Below, piece after piece: positions 18,305 through 26,087 of a stretch of 43,843 nucleotides of DNA. The notes beneath the pieces are model-generated. The model was not told the origin of the DNA and did no database searches. It saw nothing but the letters and a program-made list of their open reading frames with translations. The stretch comes from Caulobacteraceae bacterium (lineage in GTDB: Bacteria > Pseudomonadota > Alphaproteobacteria > Caulobacterales > Caulobacteraceae): positions 1-43,843 of the forward strand of contig JAQGIW010000247.1 of the NCBI GenBank assembly GCA_028290905.1. Direction: 5' to 3'. Within the stretch, counting starts at the first letter, position 1. Every line of letters begins with the position of its first letter. The translations under genes and the position numbers were made by a program.

Positions 18305-18530
18305 ATTTTATCCGCAGATGGACGCAGATAAGAAGATTTACCACAGAGGACACAGAGGACACGGAGAAGAAAGAGCGCGGATGTAATCCTGCGCCGAAGG
18401 CGTGAAAGCTTCGGGTTAATCGGCTGGAGTGGCTTCGCCGCCAGTGCTTCTTGCTTCTCGGTGTCCTCCGTGCCCTCTGTGGTTAACCTTTTTTGAATCT
18501 GCGTTCATCTGCGTCAACTGCGGATAAAAT
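18305..18530. repeat. 226-bp imperfect inverted repeat (REP/MITE-like)
   Basis: The left arm starts ATTTTATCCGCAG, then GACGCAGAT, then CCACAGAGGACACAGAGGAC and ACGGAGAAG. The right arm is the same series reversed: CTTCTCGGTGTCCTCCGTGC, CCTCTGTGGTTAACC, TCTGCGTTCATCTGCG and CTGCGGATAAAAT. The arms cover about 65-85 bases each and flank a core of roughly 80 GC-rich bases. It fills the gap between the esterase and the enoyl-CoA hydratase. The CCACAGAGGACACAGAGG type of arm is known as a dispersed palindrome in many bacterial genomes. No transposase is encoded. Confidence 0.85.
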
Positions 18531-18545
18531 GACAAAGGGAACGCC

Positions 18546-19385
18546 ATGGCCTACGAGGGTTACAATCTCATCCGGGTCGCCCGGGAGGGGCGGATCGTCA
18601 CGGCGACGGTGGATGCGCCCCCGATCAACATCATCACCCTGGACCTCTATGCGGAGCTGGCGCGGCTGTCGCAGGAGCTGGCGGACGATCCGGAGGCGCT
18701 CGTCTTCGTGCTGAAGAGCGCCGATCCCGACTTCTTCCTCGCGCACTTCGACGTCGGCGCCATCCTGTCGTTTCCCACCGACCAGCCCGCCGCGCGGGAA
18801 GCGTGGGACCGCAACATCTACCACGCCATGTGCGAGCGGTTCCGCACCATGGACAAGGTTACCATCGCCCAGATCGAGGGCCGGGTCGGTGGCGGGGGCA
18901 GCGAGATCTCGATGAGCTTCGACATGCGCTTCGGGGTGAAAGGCAAGACCATCGTCAACCAGATGGAGGTTCCTCTGGGTATACTGCCCGGCGGCACGGG
19001 CACCCAGCGCATGCCCCGGCTGATCGGACGCCACCGGGCCCTCGAGGTCATCCTGGGCGGCATCGACCTGGATGCCGAGACGGCAGAGCGCTGGGGCTAT
19101 CTCAACCGCGCCCTCGCCGCCGACGAGATCGGCCCCTATGTCGAGAGCCTGGCGCGCCGGATCGCCTCCTTCCCCGTCGAGGCGGTGCGCCTGGCCAAGG
19201 AGTCGGTGAACAGCGCCGACAAGCCGCTGCACGAGGGCCTCGCCGACGAGAGCTATCTCTTCCAGCAGCTGCTGCGCACCGAGAGCGGCCAGCGCAACAT
19301 GAAACGGTTCCTGGAGATCGGCGGCCAGACCCGGGAGGGCGAGAGGAAGATCGCCGAACTGAACGGCCAACTGGGCGAGCCATAG
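18546..19385 (+). CDS. Enoyl-CoA hydratase/isomerase (crotonase family)
   Basis: A 279-residue crotonase-fold protein. The oxyanion-hole glycines are in EGRVGGGGSE, and both glutamates that activate water in hydratases are present at the expected places (E120, and E141 in MEVPLGILPGGTGTQR). True 2-enoyl-CoA hydratase activity is therefore possible, rather than only isomerase. The stretch ADPDFFLAHFDVGAIL replaces the usual FSAGADL, as in a divergent branch. GGGA lies upstream of the ATG. It is the first gene after the inverted repeat, eight bases before GST, and fits the hydration step after carboxylation in the cluster (inference). Confidence 0.88.
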   Translation: MAYEGYNLIRVAREGRIVTATVDAPPINIITLDLYAELARLSQELADDPEALVFVLKSADPDFFLAHFDVGAILSFPTDQPAAREAWDRNIYHAMCERFRTMDKVTIAQIEGRVGGGGSEISMSFDMRFGVKGKTIVNQMEVPLGILPGGTGTQRMPRLIGRHRALEVILGGIDLDAETAERWGYLNRALAADEIGPYVESLARRIASFPVEAVRLAKESVNSADKPLHEGLADESYLFQQLLRTESGQRNMKRFLEIGGQTREGERKIAELNGQLGEP

Positions 19386-19393
19386 GAGCCGCC

Positions 19394-20020
19394 ATGCTCA
19401 CCCTGTATTCCGCGCCCCGCACCTGCGCCCTGGCCTCGCACATCGCCCTGGAACAGGCCGGCGCGCACTATGAGGTCGTGCGTCTCGACTTTCGCGCCAA
19501 CGCCCAGCGCGAGCCGGACTACCTGGCGATCAATCCCAAGGGCCGCGTGCCAGCGCTGGTGACGGAGCGCGGGGTGATCACCGAGACGCCCGCCATCCTC
19601 ACCTTCATCGCCCAGAGCCATCCGCAGGCGCGCCTGGCGCCGCTCGACGACGCCTTCGCCTTTGCCCAGGTCCAGGCCTTCGCCAGCTTCCTGTGCGCGA
19701 CGGTCCATCCGGCCCACGCTCACGGGGTGCGCGGCTACCGCTGGGCCGACGATCCGGCCGCCATCGAGGAGATGAAGCGCAAGGCGCCCCAGGTGATGAG
19801 CGACTGCTTCGACCTTATCGAGCGGGATATGCTGGCCGGGCCGTGGGTGATGGGCGAGGCCTATTCCTTCTGCGATCCCTATCTGTTCACCATCGCCGGC
19901 TGGCTGGAGGGCCACCGGCTGGACATCGCGCGCTGGCCCAAGACCGCCGACCATTTCGACCGGATGTCGGAAAACCCCGCCGTCCGTCGCGTGCTGGCGT
20001 CCCACACGGCGCCTGTGTGA
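19394..20020 (+). CDS. Glutathione S-transferase family protein
   Basis: A 208-residue protein with an N-terminal thioredoxin-like domain (MLTLYSAPRTCALASHIALE, with C11 at the active-site position of beta-class GSTs), the cis-Pro segment GRVPALVTE and ETPAI for glutathione binding. A helical C-terminal domain follows (GEAYSFCDPYLFTIAGWLEG is the usual N-capping/hydrophobic-staple region). It conjugates or removes glutathione from electrophiles. The start lies eight bases after the hydratase stop with GGAG upstream, so the two are co-transcribed. It may detoxify reactive enoyl intermediates (inference). Confidence 0.9.
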   Translation: MLTLYSAPRTCALASHIALEQAGAHYEVVRLDFRANAQREPDYLAINPKGRVPALVTERGVITETPAILTFIAQSHPQARLAPLDDAFAFAQVQAFASFLCATVHPAHAHGVRGYRWADDPAAIEEMKRKAPQVMSDCFDLIERDMLAGPWVMGEAYSFCDPYLFTIAGWLEGHRLDIARWPKTADHFDRMSENPAVRRVLASHTAPV

Positions 20021-20033
20021 CCGCGACCGACGC

Positions 20034-20606
20034 ATGGAACTGATCCTGATCCGCCACGGCCTGCCCGAGCGCAGCGAAGAGACCCGTGACCCGCCGCTCG
20101 CCGCCGCGGGCCGCGACCAGGCCCGGCGGGTGGCCGCGCGCCTGGCGCGGGAGCGGATCGATGTGGTGGCCTCCAGCACCATGCTGCGCGCCGTTCAGAC
20201 CGCGGAGCCCTATGCCGCCCTCTCCGGGCGCGCGCTGCGCACCGACCCGGGGATCGTCGAGTTCGACCGCGGCGCGGGGTCCTACGTCCCCATGGAAGTG
20301 CTGAAGCACGAAAACTACGAGGCCTGGACACGGTTCGTGGCCCGCGGCCGCGGCGACGACATCGACGACTTCCAGAAGACCGTGGTCGCGGCCCTGGAGG
20401 CGATCGTGGGCGAGAACGCCGGTCGGCGCGTGGCGGTGTTCTGCCACGGCGGGGTGATCAACGTCTGGACCGCCCATGTGCTGGGCATGGCCCCGCGGCT
20501 GTTCTTCGAGCCCTACTACGCCAGCCTGCACCGCTACCTCTGCGCCGGCACGGGCGAGCGCAACCTCGTCAGCCTCAACGACACGGCGCACCTTCAGGAC
20601 TGCTGA
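20034..20606 (+). CDS. Histidine phosphatase family protein
   Basis: A 190-residue phosphoglycerate-mutase-like fold. The RHG motif at residues 7-9 holds the phospho-accepting His8. SSTMLRAVQTAEPYA gives the S-x-x-x-R-A-x-Q-T-A motif, and VAVFCHGGVINVWTAHVLG carries the second histidine. The substrate is not predictable; members act on sugar phosphates, phosphoproteins and CoA-related or nucleotide phosphates. It follows GST by 13 bases and is the last gene of the series. Its 3' end overlaps the convergent DUF2306 gene by 13 bases. Confidence 0.9.
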   Translation: MELILIRHGLPERSEETRDPPLAAAGRDQARRVAARLARERIDVVASSTMLRAVQTAEPYAALSGRALRTDPGIVEFDRGAGSYVPMEVLKHENYEAWTRFVARGRGDDIDDFQKTVVAALEAIVGENAGRRVAVFCHGGVINVWTAHVLGMAPRLFFEPYYASLHRYLCAGTGERNLVSLNDTAHLQDC

Positions 20607-21241
20607 CTGGCGAGGGCCGGGCGTGACCGCCTGGCGAAGGCGCCGCGGAGATAGAGTTCGGCGAGGATCAGGTTGGGAATCCAGGCCAGGTAGGACGTCA
20701 AACGATAGGCGTCGAGGAACGAGAACCCCAGCAAGGGGAGGATCGGCAGGTAGAGACGCAGGGTGACGGCCCCGAAGGTGAGGGCGAAGGAGCGGATCAT
20801 CCAGGCGCGGTGGGCGTCAAAGCGCCGGGCGAGGGCCATGCGCAATGCCTGCCCGGTCGTGATCAGCCAGATCACGGCCAGGCTGCCGAATCCGATCCCG
20901 GCGATGGGACCGGCCGTGACGCCGAAGGCCATCACCAGCCCCCCGCTCCCGCCGGCCAGGCAGCCGGTCACATAGATGCGGCCGAGCCAGCGATGGAACG
21001 TGCGGCGCCGCGCGCGAAGACGGGGCAGGAACTGCAGCGGCCCAGCCAGCAGCGCGGTGGCCGCGCCCGCGACGTGAACGTCGAGCCAGGGGCGATGGAA
21101 GAGGTTCTGCATCACGTTTGCCGCCAGCGGCCCGAGCCGCGGAAGGTAGCGATAGGAGATGATCGCCACCCCCGCGCTCAGCACGGCCGCCAGGGCCCAC
21201 AGCCCACGATTGAATTGGCCACGATTGAATTGTCCCGTCAT
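20594..21241 (-). CDS. DUF2306-like integral membrane protein
   Basis: A 215-residue protein with about six hydrophobic segments (LWALAAVLSAGVAIISYRYL, VHVAGAATALLAGPLQFL, GCLAGGSGGLVMAFGVTAGP, IGFGSLAVIWLITTGQALRM and two near the C-terminus). The pattern LHxxxGxxALLxGPLQF, RRRTFHRWLGRIYV and DAHRAWMIRSFALTFGAVTLRLYL is typical of DUF2306, whose conserved histidines may bind heme or metal. The N-terminus has a short repeat, QFNRGQFNRG. It diverges from the LytTR regulator across 116 bases, which suggests it is that regulator's target. Confidence 0.8.
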   Translation of the reverse strand: MTGQFNRGQFNRGLWALAAVLSAGVAIISYRYLPRLGPLAANVMQNLFHRPWLDVHVAGAATALLAGPLQFLPRLRARRRTFHRWLGRIYVTGCLAGGSGGLVMAFGVTAGPIAGIGFGSLAVIWLITTGQALRMALARRFDAHRAWMIRSFALTFGAVTLRLYLPILPLLGFSFLDAYRLTSYLAWIPNLILAELYLRGAFARRSRPALASQQS

Positions 21242-21357
21242 GGGTGTCGCCTCCGCTTTTGCGGCGGAGATTGCGGGGCGGAGCGACGGAGGCTAGGGCG
21301 GTCTTCGCGAACGGCCCATTCCGCGCGAACGGACCACCGAACCAGATCCGGGAGCTG

Positions 21358-22140
21358 ATGACCCGCCTCTCCCTCTCCCTCTCCGATGGCCGACGTCCCC
21401 CGGCCTGGCGCCGGGGCCTGGCCGAGCTGGGCCTCCTGCTGGCCGTGGGCGCCTTCATGGGGACCATCGGGCCGTATGGCACCGACGCCCTGCCTGGCGG
21501 CCATGTCTATGTCTACTGGATCGCGGCGATTGTCGGCGGCGGGATGATCGGGATTGCGTTGGACGAGACCGTGGGACGGCTGGCGGGCGGATTCTGGCCG
21601 CGGCTTGCCGTGTCCTCGGTGCTGATGACCCCGGCGGTGACCCTGCTGGTGATGATGCTGGGCCATTGGCTGGCGAACCAACAGGTGAGCCCGAGCCGCT
21701 ACCTGAATCTGCTGTGGCAGGTGCTGGTGATCAGCGCGCCGGTCATGGCCCTGCGCGCCCTCGCGTGGCGGCGGCCGCGGACGGTGGTGGAGACGCGGAC
21801 CATCGTTGCTCCGCCCCTCCCGGAGGCCGAGGCCGCCTTCCGGCGCCGCCTGTCGGCCCGACGGCGCAGCGCGCGGCTGATCGCCGTCGAGGCTCATGAC
21901 CACTATCTGCGGGTCCACACCGACGCCGGCCCGGAGCTGGTGACCCTTCGCTTCGCCGACGCCCTGGCGGAGCTCGCCGGCGCGCACGGATTTCGCACCC
22001 ATCGCTCGTGGTGGGTGGCCGCCGACGCGATCGAGGCGGTGCGCTGGCGGCGCGGCGTCGGCGAGGCGCGCCTCGCCGGTGGGCTCGCCGCCCCGGTCAG
22101 CCGCACCCACGCGCCCTCCCTCAAGGAGGCGGGGTGGTGA
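21358..22140 (+). CDS. Membrane-anchored LytTR-type transcriptional regulator
   Basis: A 260-residue protein. About four transmembrane segments occupy residues 18-140 (GLLLAVGAFMGTIG, YWIAAIVGGGMIGIAL, LAVSSVLMTPAVTLLVMMLG, LLWQVLVISAPVMALRALAW). A LytTR DNA-binding domain follows at about 155-240, seen as RSARLIAVEAHDHYLRVHTD, ELVTLRFADALAEL and FRTHRSWWVAADAIEAVRW. Unlike LytR/AgrA response regulators, there is no receiver domain, so signal input is through the membrane part. The start at 21358 has GGGAGC upstream. Its divergent DUF2306 neighbour is the natural candidate target or partner. Confidence 0.85.
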   Translation: MTRLSLSLSDGRRPPAWRRGLAELGLLLAVGAFMGTIGPYGTDALPGGHVYVYWIAAIVGGGMIGIALDETVGRLAGGFWPRLAVSSVLMTPAVTLLVMMLGHWLANQQVSPSRYLNLLWQVLVISAPVMALRALAWRRPRTVVETRTIVAPPLPEAEAAFRRRLSARRRSARLIAVEAHDHYLRVHTDAGPELVTLRFADALAELAGAHGFRTHRSWWVAADAIEAVRWRRGVGEARLAGGLAAPVSRTHAPSLKEAGW

Positions 22141-22228
22141 CGTCGGACGCGTTGTTGGCGGCCGCGACCGAACACATATGGGCCTGGAGCGTTCGTCACC
22201 GGGCGCGTCAGCCTCGCGGAGCGACCCC

Positions 22229-23638
22229 ATGAACCAGCCAGCCCAAGCCTTCCAGACGGTCGATCCGGCCACCGGCGAACCGGGACAACGCTATCCCGGG
22301 CACTCCCTCGACGAGGCGGCGGACATCATCTTCGCCACCCGGGAGGCGCAGATCGCCTGGCGGCGCGTCGGGTTCGCCGAACGCGCCGCCCTGATGCGCA
22401 AGGCGGCGGCCGCGATCCGCGCGAACCGCGACCGATACACGGCCCTGATGACAGCGGAGATGGGCAAGACGCTGCGGGACGGGCACGACGAACTCGAGAA
22501 GTGCGCCTGGAGCTGCGAATATTTCGCCGACCACGCCGAGACCTTCCTGGCGCGCCGCCCGCAGGACATGAGCGATCACCTGACGGCGCCAGGGCCGCCG
22601 CCAAAGGCCTTCGTCACCTACAATCCGCTCGGCGTGGTGCTGGCGATCATGCCCTGGAATTTCCCGTTCTGGCAGGCGATCCGCTTCGCCGCCCCCAATC
22701 TGATGGCCGGCAACGGCGCGGTGCTGAAGCACGCCTCGAACGTACCTGGCTGCGCCCTGGCGCTCGAGGAGATCTTCCGCGACGCCGGCTTTCCCGAAAA
22801 CCTGTTCCGCACCGTCCTGGTGGGCTCGAAGGACGTCCGGCCGCTGATCGAGGACCCGCGCATTGCCGCCGTCACCCTGACCGGCAGCGTCCCGGCCGGC
22901 CGCTCGGTGGCGTCCACCGCCGGCGGCGTCCTGAAGAAGACGGTGCTGGAACTGGGCGGTTCCGACGCCTACGTCGTCCTCGAAGACGCCGATCCCGCGG
23001 CGGCGGCCAAGGTCTGCGTCACCGGCCGGATGGTCAACGGCGGCCAGAGCTGCATCGCCGCCAAGCGCTTCGTCGTCCTGGAGCCGATCCGCGAGGCGTT
23101 CGAGAAAGCGGTGGTCGCGGAGATGGAAACCTACGCCATGGGGGATCCGACCTCGCCGGACACGAAGCTCGGCCCTATGGAGAGTGTCGAGGCGCGCGAC
23201 AAGATCGCCGACCAGGTGGAGCGCAGCCTCGCCGCCGGCGCCCGGCTGCTGCTGGGCGGCGAGATCCCCAACCGGCCCGGCGCCTGGTATCCGGCCACGG
23301 TGCTGACAGACGTGCGGCCGGGGCAGCCGGCGCACGACGAGGAGGTGTTCGGTCCGGTGGCGGCGATCATCTGCGCCAAGGACGAGGCCGACGCGATCCG
23401 CATCGCCAACGACAGCGAGTTCGGACTGGGCGGCGCGGTGCTCAGCCGCGACCTCGCGCGCGCCGAGCGCCTGGCGGCCGAGGAGGTCGAGGCCGGCATG
23501 GTGTTCGTCAACCAGAACGTCCGCTCCGATCCCCGGCTGCCCTTCGGCGGGGTCAAGAATTCGGGCTACGGGCGCGAGGTTTCCGACTTCGGCATCCGCG
23601 AATTCTGCAATATCAAGACCGTGGTCGTTCACGCCTGA
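22229..23638 (+). CDS. Aldehyde dehydrogenase, succinate-semialdehyde dehydrogenase-like
   Basis: A 469-residue NAD(P)-dependent aldehyde dehydrogenase. The active site is complete: MPWNFPFWQAIRFAAPNLMAGN (cofactor/oxyanion Asn region), LTGSVPAGRSVAS, general base E241 in LELGGSDAY, and nucleophile C275 in GGQSCIAAKR. The shorter length and the FGGVKNSGYGREVSDFGIREFCNIKTV end resemble the Sad/GabD1 branch that oxidises succinate semialdehyde and other short aldehydes. The start at 22229 is chosen because the Arg-rich upstream extension overlaps the LytTR gene in another frame. It could finish oxidation of P450-derived alcohols via aldehydes, but nothing direct supports that. Confidence 0.9.
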   Translation: MNQPAQAFQTVDPATGEPGQRYPGHSLDEAADIIFATREAQIAWRRVGFAERAALMRKAAAAIRANRDRYTALMTAEMGKTLRDGHDELEKCAWSCEYFADHAETFLARRPQDMSDHLTAPGPPPKAFVTYNPLGVVLAIMPWNFPFWQAIRFAAPNLMAGNGAVLKHASNVPGCALALEEIFRDAGFPENLFRTVLVGSKDVRPLIEDPRIAAVTLTGSVPAGRSVASTAGGVLKKTVLELGGSDAYVVLEDADPAAAAKVCVTGRMVNGGQSCIAAKRFVVLEPIREAFEKAVVAEMETYAMGDPTSPDTKLGPMESVEARDKIADQVERSLAAGARLLLGGEIPNRPGAWYPATVLTDVRPGQPAHDEEVFGPVAAIICAKDEADAIRIANDSEFGLGGAVLSRDLARAERLAAEEVEAGMVFVNQNVRSDPRLPFGGVKNSGYGREVSDFGIREFCNIKTVVVHA

Positions 23639-23720
23639 TGCGGCGCGGCGCCCGCCACGATCCTGACGCGGGGGCATGTTCAGGCTGTCGGCGCATATCA
23701 GGTGAGTGTGTGGATTATCG

Positions 23721-24497
23721 ATGACGCCAGCGCGGAAGGGTGAGACGGCTGGCGCGACGAAGCGGGGTCGTGTCCTCGGGGCGGCCCTGAGCCTCGCTTG
23801 TCACCTGTTAATCCTGTTCGCCCTGTTCTTCGCCTGGCCGGAGACGCCGCAGCTGGCGGAGCCCGCGACTGTGACGGTGGAGCTGATCGCCCCGCCGGGG
23901 CCCGTCGCCAAGCCGGCGGCTCCGGCTCCCGCGGCGGCCGCGGCTCCAAAACGCGCGCCGCCGGTCAAACCCCCGCCTCGTCGGCCCATCGTCAAGCCAC
24001 CGCCGCCGGACGTCGACTACATTCCGGCTCAGGTAGCGCGGAAGTCGGACACCGGAGCGACGCTTACCGAGGCTCAGCTCGCCGGGGCGACCACGGCCGG
24101 GTCGGGCGAGGGTTCCGGCGGCGGTGGGAGCGGCGGGGGCGGGGGTGGCGGCCGCTGCGACATGGCTGCGCGACTGCAGGCCGCGCTGCGCAGGGACCCG
24201 CTGGTCCGGGCCGCCGTCGTCGGTTCGGCCGGCAAGGCCACCCTGCTCTGGAACGGCGAGTGGGTGCGGAGTGTCAGCGAGGACGGCAAGGGGCTCGCCA
24301 CGATCCGCGAGGCGATCATGTGGGAGGTCGCCTTCGCGCCGGCGGCCTGCAAGGCGCAGCCCGTGCGCGGCCTGGTGGTGCTGTCGCTGAACGGGGCCGG
24401 CGGACCCACGCGGCTCGCCTTGGGTTCGGGCGCCTGGCGGTGGTCCGACCTGCTGACGCCTCACCCGGGCATGGGCGAGGCGTCTTCAGAGCAGTAG
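23721..24497 (+). CDS. TonB-like envelope protein with atypical C-terminal domain
   Basis: A 258-residue protein. One membrane anchor at about 20-40 (LGAALSLACHLLILFALFFA) is followed by a Pro/Ala/Lys-rich periplasmic span (60-105, with KPPPRRPIVKPPPP), as in TonB. A glycine run (about 128-144) then leads to a C-terminal domain of about 110 residues: RCDMAARLQAALRRDPLV, WNGEWVRSVSEDGKGLATIR, IMWEVAFAPAACKAQPV and GSGAWRWSDLL. The canonical TonB YP-x-x-A-x-x-x-x-x-x-G-V fold is not visible. Two cysteines could form a disulfide. A role in outer-membrane energy coupling is only suggested. It converges with the OmpA gene, 13 bases apart. An in-frame GTG lies 15 bases upstream of the chosen ATG. 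Confidence 0.7.
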   Translation: MTPARKGETAGATKRGRVLGAALSLACHLLILFALFFAWPETPQLAEPATVTVELIAPPGPVAKPAAPAPAAAAAPKRAPPVKPPPRRPIVKPPPPDVDYIPAQVARKSDTGATLTEAQLAGATTAGSGEGSGGGGSGGGGGGGRCDMAARLQAALRRDPLVRAAVVGSAGKATLLWNGEWVRSVSEDGKGLATIREAIMWEVAFAPAACKAQPVRGLVVLSLNGAGGPTRLALGSGAWRWSDLLTPHPGMGEASSEQ

Positions 24498-24510
24498 AGG
24501 TCCCGAGCCC

Positions 24511-25113
24511 TTAGGCCAGGACGATCACCACCACGCGGCGGTTCTGGGCGCGGCCGACGCGGGTCTTGTTGGAGGCGACGGGCGAATCCGGACCGTAGGA
24601 GATCGTATTCATCCGGTTCAGCGCCACGCCCTGCTCGTTCATGAACCGGCGCACCGCCTCGGCCCGCTCCTCGCCCAGCCGCCGGTTCACCTCCGGAGCG
24701 CCGGTGGCGTCGGTGTGGCCCTGGATCTCCAGGTAGACGTTCTTGTTGTCGGTCTTCAGCTTCTGCGCGAACTCCAGCAGCCGTGCCTTGGCCTCGGGCG
24801 ACAGCTCGGAGCTTTCGACCGGGAACTTCACCGAGTCGTCCGACAGCACCATTGAATAGAGGAACTTGCCCTCGGCCAACTTGCCTGCGGCCTCGGCGCG
24901 CTCGAGCGCCTCGCGGGTGTTCTTGTCGAGCTCGCCCAGATGCTGCTCATGGCCCTGGAGCGTGGTCTGCTGGGCCGAGACCTGGCCCTCCACCTTGGTG
25001 TCCTCGGCGCCGACCTGTTGGCGCACGAAACCCTTGGTCGCGCACCCGGAAAGTCCGAGTGCGCCGGCCGCTAGCGCTGCAATGGCCACGGCCGAGAATG
25101 TTGGTTTTCTCAT
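24511..25113 (-). CDS. OmpA-family outer-membrane lipoprotein
   Basis: A 200-residue protein. A signal peptide with lipobox LGLSGC puts the lipidated cysteine at C24. A coiled-coil-like stretch (about 30-80, EDTKVEGQVSAQQTTLQGHE) is followed by an OmpA peptidoglycan-binding domain (about 95-200), with IQGHTDATGAPEVNRRLGEE and RAEAVRRFMNEQGV; the conserved Asp and Arg bind diaminopimelate. It probably ties the outer membrane to the cell wall, and resembles Pal with an added coiled coil. The upstream 190 bases to tetR contain no evident gene. Confidence 0.92.
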   Translation of the reverse strand: MRKPTFSAVAIAALAAGALGLSGCATKGFVRQQVGAEDTKVEGQVSAQQTTLQGHEQHLGELDKNTREALERAEAAGKLAEGKFLYSMVLSDDSVKFPVESSELSPEAKARLLEFAQKLKTDNKNVYLEIQGHTDATGAPEVNRRLGEERAEAVRRFMNEQGVALNRMNTISYGPDSPVASNKTRVGRAQNRRVVVIVLA

Positions 25114-25304
25114 GGTAGTCTCTCTCTATCCACAAAGCCCTAGCGGGCGAGGCAACACCGATAACGAGGCTGAAGCTTGGCCGGTTCCCGTACAAATGCA
25201 CATGCACCCCGCGCAAGAGGGTGAGCGTGGCCGCACGGCCCCGCCGCCTGTTTGACGCCGCGCGGCGCGAATCCCCTCAGGGAAAAGCAGAGCTGTCCCG
25301 CGAT

Positions 25305-25952
25305 TCAGAAGCAGCCCGCGCGCAGGAGAATGAGCATGCGCCGGCCGGCCTCTGCGGCCTGCCCGGCGATCTCGGCCTCGCCGAGCGCACGCCGCCCCTG
25401 GAGAACCTGGTCAAAGATGCCGGCCTTCAGCAATCCGGCGAAGGCCTCGGAGGCGGCGGTCCTGTCGTGGACGGTCCAGCCTTCCCGACCGGCCCACAGG
25501 TCCAGATAGCCGGCAAACTTGGCGTCGCGACCGCCGATGACCTCGTCGTGGTAGCGCCGGCCGACCTCGGGAAACCGGTGCGCGTCGCGCGTCACCACCT
25601 GGTAGAGCGCCAGCTGTTCCGGCGACAGCGCATGGTTCAGATACTCCTCCCCAGCCATGGCCAGGGCTTTCGCGGGGGGCTCGGCGTACCACGGCGGCGG
25701 TTCGCCTTCGTCCTCCGCGCCGCCGATCCGGCCACACGCCGCCTGCATCACGGCGCTGAACAGATCGTCCTTGCTCTCGAAGTGCCGGTAGAGGGTCTTG
25801 ATCGAGATCCCGGCGTCGGCGGCGATCTGGTTGACCGAGGCCTCGGCGTAGCCGGCATCGAGGAAGGCGGTGGTGGCGGCGGCGACGATGGCCGCGCGCT
25901 TGCGGTCCATCAGCGCGGCCTTGGGGTTGTCCGCTGACCAGGTCTTCGCCAT
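25305..25952 (-). CDS. TetR-family transcriptional regulator
   Basis: A 215-residue protein. The N-terminal helix-turn-helix (about 15-60) reads FLDAGYAEASVNQIAADAGI and SIKTLYRHFESKDDLFSAVM, typical TetR. The C-terminal domain is an AefR-like ligand-binding part with YQVVTRDAHRFPEVGRRYHD. The start at 25952 gives MAKTWSAD; a 23-codon upstream extension would read through the operator. It diverges from the OYE gene, and the palindromes between them are the likely binding site, so it probably represses both itself and the catabolic operon. Effector unknown, perhaps an acyl-CoA or the unsaturated substrate. Confidence 0.92.
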   Translation of the reverse strand: MAKTWSADNPKAALMDRKRAAIVAAATTAFLDAGYAEASVNQIAADAGISIKTLYRHFESKDDLFSAVMQAACGRIGGAEDEGEPPPWYAEPPAKALAMAGEEYLNHALSPEQLALYQVVTRDAHRFPEVGRRYHDEVIGGRDAKFAGYLDLWAGREGWTVHDRTAASEAFAGLLKAGIFDQVLQGRRALGEAEIAGQAAEAGRRMLILLRAGCF

Positions 25953-25980
25953 CCGCCGTCCGCTTTGCCTCTTGACATAG

Positions 25981-26030
25981 CATACGACAGCGATAACTGT
26001 CGTATGTAGGACAGCGACCACTGTCGTATT
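25981..26030. promoter_or_regulatory. Tandem TetR-type operators
   Basis: Operator 1 (25981-26006) is a perfect palindrome: CATACGACAG, six-base spacer CGATAA, CTGTCGTATG. Operator 2 (26005-26030) has the same six-base spacing and right arm CTGTCGTATT, with a left arm matching at seven of ten positions. The centres are 24 bases apart, so two dimers could bind on nearly the same face. The pair lies between the divergent tetR start (25952) and OYE start (26088). TTGACA at 25972-25977 may be a -35 element, but no good -10 follows at the usual distance. Confidence 0.85.
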
Positions 26031-26087
26031 CTCGTTCCCCAGGTACTCCCATCAACCCTCCCGCGCAAGGCCGCCGGGCCCACACGG

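Noticed and set aside
21205-21236. Direct repeat CACGATTGAATT twice, 15 bases apart, as LytTR binding site
   Set aside because: It lies in the coding start of the DUF2306 gene (QFNRGQFNRG), and does not fit the LytTR repeat spacing or consensus.
25972-26006. Full sigma-70 promoter starting at TTGACA
   Set aside because: No convincing -10 element lies 16-18 bases downstream; GATAAC is too close and TATGTA too far. Only a possible -35 is mentioned.
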